DNA of 28,451 nt from JAZLGI01 sp045616225 (GTDB lineage Bacteria; Spirochaetota; Spirochaetia; Sphaerochaetales; Sphaerochaetaceae), in contig JAZLGI010000076.1 of assembly GCA_045616225.1 (NCBI GenBank), positions 1 to 28,451 of the forward strand, given 5' to 3'. Shown here piece by piece: positions 9,333 to 16,535 of the stretch (positions within the stretch are counted from its first letter, which is position 1; every line of letters begins with the position of its first letter). Made by a program: the position numbers and the translations under genes. The notes beneath the pieces are model-generated. The model saw only the letters and a program-made list of their open reading frames with translations. It had not been told where the DNA came from and searched no databases.

Positions 9333-9846
9333 TGCGGTTACTCCTGTATACATAAGCAAGATTGGTTAATTTTTCTATTTCATTTATTTCCATACATTTG
9401 CATGGAATTACATTTAATTCACTTTCTATCAGTTGTTTGTCCAATGATTGTATTTTTGTTCTTAAGGATGCTTTACCTAAAAGGAGGTTCTTTTGTTCCA
9501 GTCTGTTGATTAATGTTTCTATAATAAGAGTCTTTGATTTGAAACAAATACTGCAAGGTTGGCTTCCGGTATGTTCATAAGCTCTTTCTATATCGTGAAA
9601 TCCTCTTGTTTTTACAAAACCTTCATAAGTTGTAATAGTTGCATTATTTGCTTCAAATGCAGGAATAAGACATGAATATCTCAATGAGTTGTTGAAAATG
9701 ATAAGACAGTTTCCGCATGATGCACCTGTACAACTGCTGTTTGAAGGAAATGCAGGAATGTTCTCTTCCAATATTCTTTTAAGAGGCTTGTTGGCGTTTT
9801 CATTAAATGTGTACTGAGTGCCGTCAATGTTGCATTTGAGAATCAT
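9307..9846 (-). CDS. [2Fe-2S] subunit of molybdenum hydroxylase-like complex
   Basis: A 179-residue protein with the two-domain layout of small XdhC/CoxS-type subunits. The N-terminal plant-ferredoxin-like domain keeps all four ligands (Cys39, 44, 47, 59, in S-C-T-G-A-S-C-G-N-C). The C-terminal helical domain keeps the second cluster ligands as PCSIC (98, 101) and PCKC (149, 151). The usual context around the second cluster (GFC-x-PG and CRCTGY) is not conserved, so the fold is recognisable but divergent. Electrons would flow from the Mo centre through these clusters to FAD. The ATG directly follows the Mo-subunit stop (TAAATG), which implies coupled translation. The eight intact cysteines argue for a maintained electron-transfer function. 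Confidence 0.82.
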   Translation of the reverse strand: MILKCNIDGTQYTFNENANKPLKRILEENIPAFPSNSSCTGASCGNCLIIFNNSLRYSCLIPAFEANNATITTYEGFVKTRGFHDIERAYEHTGSQPCSICFKSKTLIIETLINRLEQKNLLLGKASLRTKIQSLDKQLIESELNVIPCKCMEINEIEKLTNLAYVYRSNRSARKPQIS

Positions 9847-11796
9847 TTACGTTGACTCCTTTTGCTTGATAATACTTAAGATATCTTCGGATAGAATAGG
9901 CAGTTTGTAAATGCTGTGTCTTAATGCTTGGCTTAGTGCTACTGACAAGGCTGCCATTGTAATGCCTCTTGCAAGTGATATGCTTGCTCCCTGACTTAGT
10001 TTTTCATCTTCTGACAGTGTCAGTGAAAGAGAATAATCTATTGTTGCGTCAGGGCATATATCAGTAATTGTATTTGAAATAATTTGTCGTAGTTTCTTTT
10101 TGACTTGTTCTTTGTTTCCGTTTTGTCCAAGGGCAAAACCGGCATCAACTTTGTAAATAACAGGATTAAGTCTGACAGGGTCTATGAAAAGGTCTATTGC
10201 AACAGTGCCAAAGCTATCTACTTCATACAATTGTTGTGTTGTGATGTTCTCTATTGTTCTGAATGATGCAGAAATAGGGTATGGTGCGTTGTTTTCTCTT
10301 TTTTCTTCTATTTCATGACAAAAATTATTGAGTAGTTTTGCCACAAAAGAGGTTGTTCTGGACAGAACAGATGGACCGCTGTCTTGAACTTCATCAGATG
10401 AACTTTTAATTATTATGTTTCTTAGCGGTATTTCCGGGAAAGTTTCTTTGATTATTCCTTTCCAAAAAGTTTTTATGTCTTCATTTGAATAAAGGCCGCA
10501 ATTGAAAACAAAGGAATTGTCTTCATTCAAAACTGCACTTATCGTATAGTCTTTATTTTTTGCAAAAATTGAAGAAAAACCACTTACTCCACCTGCGCTT
10601 GCAAGACCTATTCCTCTTGTGTAATTAAGAGAAGGGTTAATTCGGCCACTGATTTGTTTTTGATTATAAACAGCATTTTTTCTGGCAAAGTCTGAGTTTT
10701 CTGCAACTTCCGAGACAGTTTTTTCCAAGAGTTTAATACTGCCTACATTAAAAACATCGTGGTATTGAGCTTCGTCTGAAAAGTCATAATTATTTGTTTT
10801 CCAGATATGAGTTTGAATATTTAAAGTGTTTGCAATTTGACTTGCGTGACGCTCCATTGCCGCAACAGAAGGGGCATAACCAAGTCCTCTGTAAAAGTTT
10901 GAAGGTGGATTATTTGAGGTATAAAGCTCAATTTTTACTTCATTGACACTGTTTTTGTAAAAATTGGTTAATCCTGCATACAAACTAGTTGCCATTTCTT
11001 CTTCAAAGATAAAAACCAGTCCCATATCTACGGAGACATTTGTTTTTGTGGCAATAATTTCAGAAGTGGTTTTGTCTACAACAGATTCAATCAAAAAGTT
11101 CATTGCAGGGTGTGAAGATGTAATGTCTTCTGAAATTTCTACTGCACAATCGTTTTTAATTGCTATATAAGCTGCAGGAATTACCTCTACAAGAGGTTTT
11201 ATTGCAAGTTGGTCAAAGTCTGTCCTTGCTTCCTGAGAGATTACTCTTATTCTTTCAGGAGACAGATGAAATACAGATGAGAGTGTTTTCTTTACATGGT
11301 TTGGCCAAATTGTTTCCAAATCTACAGAAAGTATTCCATCTTCAAAAACGGTACTTACCTTTCTTTCTGAAGAGAGGTTTTCTATATGCCTTTTGATAGC
11401 AAAACTTGAAGTTATTTTTTCATAATTCTCATTTTCTTCTTTGAAAATGTTATCTGAAGCAGAGATGTTCCATTCAAAAGTCTTCTTCTGAAAATCCTTG
11501 CTTATTTCTTCTTGGCTAAGCTCTATTTTTACATTTCTGAAAAATAGCTCAATTCTTTCTTTGTTTTGCCCAAAAGCCGCAAAAAGAGGTTGAGTGGGAT
11601 AAAGAACACTGTCTGAAGCAAAAACAGGGAATTGACTGCCTTCCAAGTCGTAATAATTGTTTTCACCAAGTACATTGGCATCAACAACATAAATATCATC
11701 ATAGTTTTCAGGATATGTTATGGAAACAATTTTTCCGACACCAATGTTTTTTCTGAAGAGTATTCCTTTGAGTGTTGTACCTGTTTTGGTAGTCAT
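9847..11796 (-). CDS. Divergent molybdopterin-binding subunit-like protein (xanthine dehydrogenase family)
   Basis: A 649-residue protein placed and shaped like the large Mo subunit of xanthine/aldehyde oxidoreductases, but shorter than the usual 750-800. A hammerhead-like N-terminus covers about 1-100. SNNPPSNFYRGLGYAP (294-309) corresponds to the family's R-A-F-G-x-P substrate/Moco region and keeps an arginine. DSGPSVLSR resembles the late T-x-x-x-P-x-x-x-x-T-x-A-S-R region. Two hallmark motifs seem lost: the GG-x-FGGK segment reads roughly EARTDFDQLAIK (189-200), and the GVGEP segment carrying the catalytic glutamate reads SQGASISLARG (601-611) with no Glu. Catalysis as a classical hydroxylase is therefore doubtful. 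It overlaps the ModE-like gene by ATGA and abuts the 2Fe-2S gene. The fold assignment is inference from weak similarity plus context. Confidence 0.68.
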   Translation of the reverse strand: MTTKTGTTLKGILFRKNIGVGKIVSITYPENYDDIYVVDANVLGENNYYDLEGSQFPVFASDSVLYPTQPLFAAFGQNKERIELFFRNVKIELSQEEISKDFQKKTFEWNISASDNIFKEENENYEKITSSFAIKRHIENLSSERKVSTVFEDGILSVDLETIWPNHVKKTLSSVFHLSPERIRVISQEARTDFDQLAIKPLVEVIPAAYIAIKNDCAVEISEDITSSHPAMNFLIESVVDKTTSEIIATKTNVSVDMGLVFIFEEEMATSLYAGLTNFYKNSVNEVKIELYTSNNPPSNFYRGLGYAPSVAAMERHASQIANTLNIQTHIWKTNNYDFSDEAQYHDVFNVGSIKLLEKTVSEVAENSDFARKNAVYNQKQISGRINPSLNYTRGIGLASAGGVSGFSSIFAKNKDYTISAVLNEDNSFVFNCGLYSNEDIKTFWKGIIKETFPEIPLRNIIIKSSSDEVQDSGPSVLSRTTSFVAKLLNNFCHEIEEKRENNAPYPISASFRTIENITTQQLYEVDSFGTVAIDLFIDPVRLNPVIYKVDAGFALGQNGNKEQVKKKLRQIISNTITDICPDATIDYSLSLTLSEDEKLSQGASISLARGITMAALSVALSQALRHSIYKLPILSEDILSIIKQKEST

Positions 11797-12170
11797 ATGG
11801 TGATTATATCAACCTCTTGATTATTATCAAGTTCAGTAAGCTCATTCTTAAAGTCTTCAAACGGTTGCTCAAGAATTCTTTTGCATTTTTTCTGGAAATT
11901 ATCATAAGTCTTAATAAAGGCAGATGCAAAAGGTGTAAGTGATATTCCGTTCCTTTCATTGCCTCCGTGTTGTCTTACAAAAATATCTTTTCCAAGGGCA
12001 GATTCAAGATTTGATATCATTTTGTATGCCTTGGAATATGAGATATTCATCTCAGTGGCAGCAGCTCTCAGAGAACCTTTTTCCTGTATTTTTTCAAGAA
12101 GCCAGAGAACGCCTATGCCCATAAATTTGTTGCCGTCTGATTCTAAGTACAACTTTATGTTTAATTCCAT
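11793..12170 (-). CDS. ModE-type winged-helix regulator lacking a molybdate-binding domain
   Basis: A 125-residue DNA-binding protein. Residues about 18-85 match the LysR-like winged helix of ModE: GIGVLWLLEKIQEKGSLRAAA, then MNISYSKAYKMISNLESALG, then the wing with GGNERNGISLTPFA. ModE represses or activates molybdate transport and molybdoenzyme genes; full-length ModE adds two molbindin (TOBE) domains that sense molybdate. None is present here, so the signal is unknown. The short acidic tail ends at the overlapping ATGA with the Mo-subunit gene, a tight link between regulator and hydroxylase-like subunits. It starts 10 bp after ligA and probably belongs to the same transcript. Confidence 0.8.
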   Translation of the reverse strand: MELNIKLYLESDGNKFMGIGVLWLLEKIQEKGSLRAAATEMNISYSKAYKMISNLESALGKDIFVRQHGGNERNGISLTPFASAFIKTYDNFQKKCKRILEQPFEDFKNELTELDNNQEVDIITI

Positions 12171-12179
12171 GGTTTCCTC

Positions 12180-14282
12180 TCAGAATAAAGAAGGTTGTTC
12201 CTCAATTTCCTGTTTTCCAGAGACAGAAATCAGTTTAAGAAATTCCTGTTCATTCACTATCTTTACTCCCAATGCAATTGCTTTTTTCAGTTTACTTCCT
12301 GCATTTTCCCCTGCCAGGAGACAAGTTGTCTTCTTACTTACAGAAGATACTTCGTTTCCTCCGCGTTTTACTATTTCTTCCATAGCTTTGTCTCTTGGCT
12401 GGAAGTAATTGAATGTTCCTGTAATGCACCAACTTTGGCCTGCAAAAATCTGATTTTCAGATGGCTCAGAAGTGTCTTCTTCCATTTTTAGCCCTGCATT
12501 TTTTAATTCTTCAATGAGTTTTCTTGTTGAAGGGTTGTTGAAACCGTCAATTATCAAGCGGGCTGTAATTGGTCCAATTTGGTCTATAGAACTGAGTTTT
12601 TCAATATCTGATTCTTTTAAGGAAAGAAAAGAATTCATATCTGTAAAACCGGATTTCACGAGACATTCTATTGCTTTCTTTCCAAATTCCGGTATTCCAA
12701 TGCTTTGGAGAACCTTTCTGAACGGGGTGTTCTTGGCTTTTGCAATAGAGTCTCTTATCATTTGTATCTTCTTTGCCCCAAAGCCTTCTTCTTCATAGAG
12801 CAGGTCGCAATTGAAAGTAAAAAGGTCGCTGACAGATTTCACAAGGTTTTTTTCAAAAAGCACGCGGATGGTTTCAGGTCCCAGTCCTTCTATATCCATC
12901 TGTTTTTTTGCACAGAAAAATTCTATTCTTCCCTTTACTTGATCAGGACAATCTATGTTTGTGCAGAAGTGGTGGGCTCCGCGTTTCTCAATGGAAGAGT
13001 TGCACACAGGACATCTGTCAGGCATTTTCCATGTGGTATTTCCTAATGTATTTTTTTCTGTGACTTTTTCAACTGCCGGAATGACATCACCGCGCTTGCT
13101 GATTGCAACAGTATCTCCAATTGCCAATTCCAATGAGTTTACATAGTCCTGATTATGAAGAGTAATGTTACTAATAGTGCTACCGGAAAGAACGGTTTTT
13201 TGAATTCTTGCCATTGGGGTAATTCTGCCGGTTCTTCCAACTTGAACATCAATTGTTTCTACTATGCTTTGAGCTTGAGGTGCTTCAAATTTATAGGCTA
13301 TTGCCCATCTTGGGTGGTGGTCTGTATAACCAACAGCCTCTCGTTGAGCAAGTTCATTGATTTTTATTACAAGCCCGTCTATCTCATAATCCAGAGAAGG
13401 TCTTTTTTCTGTTCTTTCTATAATGTCTTCTTTTATGTCATCAAAACATAAGGCCTTCCCTGAGAGTCCTGCTTGCTCCAGCCTTAATGCAGCTTCCTCT
13501 CTTGTCTTACAGAAAAAAGAAAAATGATTATCTACAGGGAACCCCAGTTCCTTTAGTTCCTGAAGAATCTGAATATGATCTGTGAACGGATTTTCCTGCA
13601 TCCAGAATCCCTCATAGACAAAAATACTAAGAGGAACCTTTGCCGTTTCACTGCTTTTATTTCTTCTGATTGTTCCTGCAGCAAGGTTTCTTGGATTTGC
13701 ATAAGGTTCTATTAGGGTAGAATTAATTCTTTGGAATTCTTTTTTTGGAAGGTATATTTCTCCTCTTACTGCTATATCTATATCTTTACTTAATCTCAGA
13801 GGAATTGCCCTTATGGTTTTGGCATTGGCAGTGACATCATTTCCTATATGTCCGTTACCTCTTGTAACTGCTTTTTTCAGAAGTCCTTTTTCATAGTAAA
13901 GAACAATTGAAAAACCATCTATTTTTTCTTCCAGAGCAAAGCTTAAGTTTAAATTTGTGTCATTGTTTTTTATCGATTTATCTATAAAAGAGAGAATGTC
14001 TGCATTGTTGTATGCTTTATCAAGGCTAAGAACGGGAATTGAATGTTCTACTTCCGGAAAATCAGATGAAAGGTCACTTCCTACTCTCTGAGTAGGAGAG
14101 TCTTCTGTTTTTAATTGGGGAAAGCGGGTTTCCAATTCCGAAAGTTCATCAAAAAGCCTGTCGTATTCTAAATCAGAAACCAAAGGACGTCCCTGAATAT
14201 AATATGCTTCCTGATATTTGGTAAGAGTTTCCCTCAGTTCTTTACAACGAACTCTGCAGTCTTCTAAAACAGTCTTTTCCAC
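12180..14282 (-). CDS. ligA: NAD+-dependent DNA ligase LigA
   Basis: Seals nicks during replication and repair using NAD+. The 700-residue protein has the full domain order: Ia domain (YYIQGRPLVSDLEYDRLF), adenylation domain with nucleophile Lys120 in LEEKIDGFSI, RGEIYLP, YEIDGLVIKIN and AIAYKFEA, an OB-fold, a Cys4 zinc finger (CPVC...C...C near 420-440), helix-hairpin-helix repeats and a C-terminal BRCT domain (about 610-690). The start is read as GTG at 14282; AGAAG about 15 bases upstream is a poor ribosome site, so the exact start is uncertain. One oddity: the usual TRGDG-x-x-G-E segment reads TRGNGHIGND. It lies 49 bp after thrH, the widest gap in the run. Confidence 0.96.
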   Translation of the reverse strand: MEKTVLEDCRVRCKELRETLTKYQEAYYIQGRPLVSDLEYDRLFDELSELETRFPQLKTEDSPTQRVGSDLSSDFPEVEHSIPVLSLDKAYNNADILSFIDKSIKNNDTNLNLSFALEEKIDGFSIVLYYEKGLLKKAVTRGNGHIGNDVTANAKTIRAIPLRLSKDIDIAVRGEIYLPKKEFQRINSTLIEPYANPRNLAAGTIRRNKSSETAKVPLSIFVYEGFWMQENPFTDHIQILQELKELGFPVDNHFSFFCKTREEAALRLEQAGLSGKALCFDDIKEDIIERTEKRPSLDYEIDGLVIKINELAQREAVGYTDHHPRWAIAYKFEAPQAQSIVETIDVQVGRTGRITPMARIQKTVLSGSTISNITLHNQDYVNSLELAIGDTVAISKRGDVIPAVEKVTEKNTLGNTTWKMPDRCPVCNSSIEKRGAHHFCTNIDCPDQVKGRIEFFCAKKQMDIEGLGPETIRVLFEKNLVKSVSDLFTFNCDLLYEEEGFGAKKIQMIRDSIAKAKNTPFRKVLQSIGIPEFGKKAIECLVKSGFTDMNSFLSLKESDIEKLSSIDQIGPITARLIIDGFNNPSTRKLIEELKNAGLKMEEDTSEPSENQIFAGQSWCITGTFNYFQPRDKAMEEIVKRGGNEVSSVSKKTTCLLAGENAGSKLKKAIALGVKIVNEQEFLKLISVSGKQEIEEQPSLF

Positions 14283-14331
14283 ATGTAAATTCTACTTCTT
14301 TTGAAGCCGATTTGCAATGAAACTATTGAAC

Positions 14332-14937
14332 TCAACTCTCTACAAAAGTCTTTATTTCTTTAAAGAATTCTTCGTATGTGGTGCATAAATGCAGATTAGG
14401 TTCTTCCTGTAAAATATTCTGAGGAGCTCTGAAAAGACATCCTTTATCTGCTTTATGAATCATGGTTAGATCATTGTAGCTGTCTCCTGCGGCAAATGTC
14501 CTGAATCCCATATTCCTAAAGCCCTCAATTGCTTTCCTTTTACCGTCTTCCTGCCTGAGAACCATTCCTGTTAGCATATTGTTTTCATCAACAACCAAAC
14601 TATTACATAAAATTGTAGGCCAACCCAACTGTCTCATAAGCGGCTGTGCAAATTCACGGAAAGTATCTGAAAGAATTACAACTTGAGTTATTGACCTTAC
14701 ACTTTGGAGAAAGTCATAAGCCCCATCTAAAGGTTTTATAGTTGCAATTACGTCTTGAATATCAGAAAGAGTAAGCTTTTTTTCTCTGAGGATATTCATT
14801 CTGTAATTCATGAGCTTAGAGTAATCCGGTTCTTCTCTTGTAGTTATCTTTAATTCAGGGATGCCTGTTTTTTCAGCAAATGCAATCCAAATTTCAGGTA
14901 CTAAGACTCCTTCAAGATCGAGACAAACAATTTCCAT
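14332..14937 (-). CDS. thrH: ThrH: phosphoserine/homoserine phosphotransferase (HAD family)
   Basis: A 201-residue HAD-superfamily enzyme closely resembling Pseudomonas ThrH, which has phosphoserine phosphatase activity and can transfer the phosphate to homoserine. The N-terminus CLDLEGVLVPEIWIAFAEKTGI is nearly identical to ThrH, with nucleophile Asp7 and Glu9 (rather than the second Asp of ordinary HAD phosphatases). Further matches are DIQDVIATIKPLDGA, VVILSDTFREFAQPLMRQLG and AAGDSYNDLTMI. It starts 1 bp after the thrC stop (TAATATG), so the two are surely coupled. No ThrB homoserine kinase is seen in the window; the context supports a role in making phosphohomoserine for ThrC, a serine-biosynthesis role, or both. 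Confidence 0.92.
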   Translation of the reverse strand: MEIVCLDLEGVLVPEIWIAFAEKTGIPELKITTREEPDYSKLMNYRMNILREKKLTLSDIQDVIATIKPLDGAYDFLQSVRSITQVVILSDTFREFAQPLMRQLGWPTILCNSLVVDENNMLTGMVLRQEDGKRKAIEGFRNMGFRTFAAGDSYNDLTMIHKADKGCLFRAPQNILQEEPNLHLCTTYEEFFKEIKTFVES

Positions 14938-14938
14938 A

Positions 14939-16417
14939 TTATTTTCTTACTCCCATTTTGTTTAAAACATAAGTCATGATATCAGAAGCTTCTATCACAT
15001 CTTTGTGTATTTCCTCTGCGCTTTCAAGGCTGGAAAGATTTGAAGGAATCTTCACGCCTGTAATCATGTTTATTCTTTCCATCATTCTGAACTCATTCTG
15101 AATATCCGATAAAGGCTCTATGGCTTTTAAAACAGCTTTGGGAAATTTGTAAGGTGAGGCAGTGGAAAGAATTACCATAGGATTGTGGTCTTCATCTTTT
15201 TCATGAAGTTTTGCAGCATGAAAAGCTACAGCCGTATGCGGGTCACAAAGGTATGAATAATCTTTCCAACAGCAGGAAATCTCAGATTGAGTTTCCTCTT
15301 CATTGCAAGAATAACTTAAAAACACATTCTGAATGTTTTTAAGTGTTTCTGAATCAACTGTAAATTTGCCGGTTTTTGCCAAATTTTCCATCCATGATGC
15401 TGTTTTATTACAGTCACATCCGCAAGCCAAATAAAGAAGACGTTCCAGATTGGAAGAAATTAAAATATCCATAGACGGAGACTGAGTTTTGTAAAAAGGC
15501 CTGTTTTTATCATAAATACCGGTATTGATAAAATCTGTAAGTACATTATTTGCATTGGAAGCACAGATGAGTTTTCCTACAGGAAGCCCCATGAGTTTTG
15601 CAAAGTATCCTGCAAGAATATCACCGAAATTGCCAGTAGGAACAACAAAATCTATACTGTCTCCAAGTGTAATCTTCTTTTTTTCAAGAAGACGGCTGTA
15701 TGCAGTAAAGTAGTAAGTAACTTGAGGAGCCAAACGTCCTATGTTTATTGAATTTGCAGAAGATAGTCTGCAATTTGAAGAGTCAAGAACAAAGCTGTTG
15801 CTTATTTCCCTAAAGACTTTTTTTACTGCGTTCTGACAGTCATCAAAATTACCTTTTACCGCACAAACAGTAACATTGCCGCCTTTTTGAGTTGCCATTT
15901 GGGCTTTTTGAACCGGAGATACACCACCATGCGGATAAAAAACAATTATTGAAGTTCCCTCCACGTCATGAAAACCTTCAAGAGCAGCTTTTCCCGTGTC
16001 TCCGCTTGTTGCAGTGAGAATTACTGTTTTTTCTGTGTTCTCCGTCTGCTGTTTTGCTGAAGTAATCAAAACAGGAAGCATTGATAAAGCTACATCTTTA
16101 AAAGCAGAAGTAGGGCCTCTGAAAAGTTCCAATACTTCAAATTTTCCGGCACTCACAACCGGGGTCATATCAGGTGTTTCAAATTTATTTTTATATGCTC
16201 GTCTGACAAGTTCTTCCATATCTTTAAAATCAGGAAGCAGAAAAGAAAGAATCATTGAAGCCTTTTCTTCTGTGTTGAGTGATAAACACTTTTTCCAATC
16301 AAAGCCTGAATTAAGAATATCTTTGCTTATATACAATCCGCCGTCCGGAGCCAGACCGCTGAGTACCGCGTTTAAAGAGTCGCAGCTGATGTTGCTTCTT
16401 GTGCTGTTATATTTCAT
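14939..16417 (-). CDS. thrC: Threonine synthase
   Basis: Converts O-phosphohomoserine to threonine with pyridoxal phosphate. The 492 residues fit the longer ThrC class (E. coli/yeast type). The N-terminus STRSN...LSGLAPDGGLYI is diagnostic, the PLP lysine is Lys107 in GPTSAFKD, and TSGDTGKAALEGF and VPTGNFGDILAGYFAK are phosphate- and cofactor-binding loops. The ATG has GGAG nine bases upstream. It is the first gene of the long minus-strand run and is divergent from hom. A candidate promoter (TTGTCT, 17 bp, TATCAT) lies in the 118-bp gap, with a palindrome over its -35. Confidence 0.96.
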   Translation of the reverse strand: MKYNSTRSNISCDSLNAVLSGLAPDGGLYISKDILNSGFDWKKCLSLNTEEKASMILSFLLPDFKDMEELVRRAYKNKFETPDMTPVVSAGKFEVLELFRGPTSAFKDVALSMLPVLITSAKQQTENTEKTVILTATSGDTGKAALEGFHDVEGTSIIVFYPHGGVSPVQKAQMATQKGGNVTVCAVKGNFDDCQNAVKKVFREISNSFVLDSSNCRLSSANSINIGRLAPQVTYYFTAYSRLLEKKKITLGDSIDFVVPTGNFGDILAGYFAKLMGLPVGKLICASNANNVLTDFINTGIYDKNRPFYKTQSPSMDILISSNLERLLYLACGCDCNKTASWMENLAKTGKFTVDSETLKNIQNVFLSYSCNEEETQSEISCCWKDYSYLCDPHTAVAFHAAKLHEKDEDHNPMVILSTASPYKFPKAVLKAIEPLSDIQNEFRMMERINMITGVKIPSNLSSLESAEEIHKDVIEASDIMTYVLNKMGVRK

Positions 16418-16453
16418 TATTTTTTACTCCGTGCTTGAAAACAAACTTCGATT

Positions 16454-16482
16454 ATGATACGTTGTTTGTTAGAAAAAGACAA
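16454..16482 (-). promoter_or_regulatory. Candidate sigma-70 promoter for thrC
   Basis: Read on the minus strand: -35 TTGTCT (16482-16477), a 17-bp spacer, and -10 TATCAT (16459-16454). It would start transcription about 30 bases ahead of the thrC ATG. The -35 lies inside the 16-bp palindrome at 16475-16490. Identified by eye only. Confidence 0.45.
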
Positions 16483-16490
16483 GTGTCTTT
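16475..16490. promoter_or_regulatory. Palindrome in thrC/hom divergent region, possible operator
   Basis: A perfect 7-2-7 inverted repeat, AAAGACA-AG-TGTCTTT. It overlaps the candidate thrC -35 and ends 2 bp before a TTGACA (16493-16498) pointing towards hom. This position suits a repressor site acting on both divergent threonine operons. No binding protein can be named. Confidence 0.4.
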
Positions 16491-16535
16491 ATTTGACAGA
16501 CAGTAATGAGTAAATGTACTTACAATGAGGATTAA

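Noticed and set aside
11959..12408. 149-codon plus-strand frame over the ModE-like gene and ligA BRCT
   Set aside because: It is a shadow of two real genes on the other strand.
16493..16526. hom promoter from TTGACA (16493-16498) with TACAAT (16521-16526)
   Set aside because: The spacer would be 22 bp, too long for sigma-70; no better -10 fits, so the hom promoter is left uncalled.
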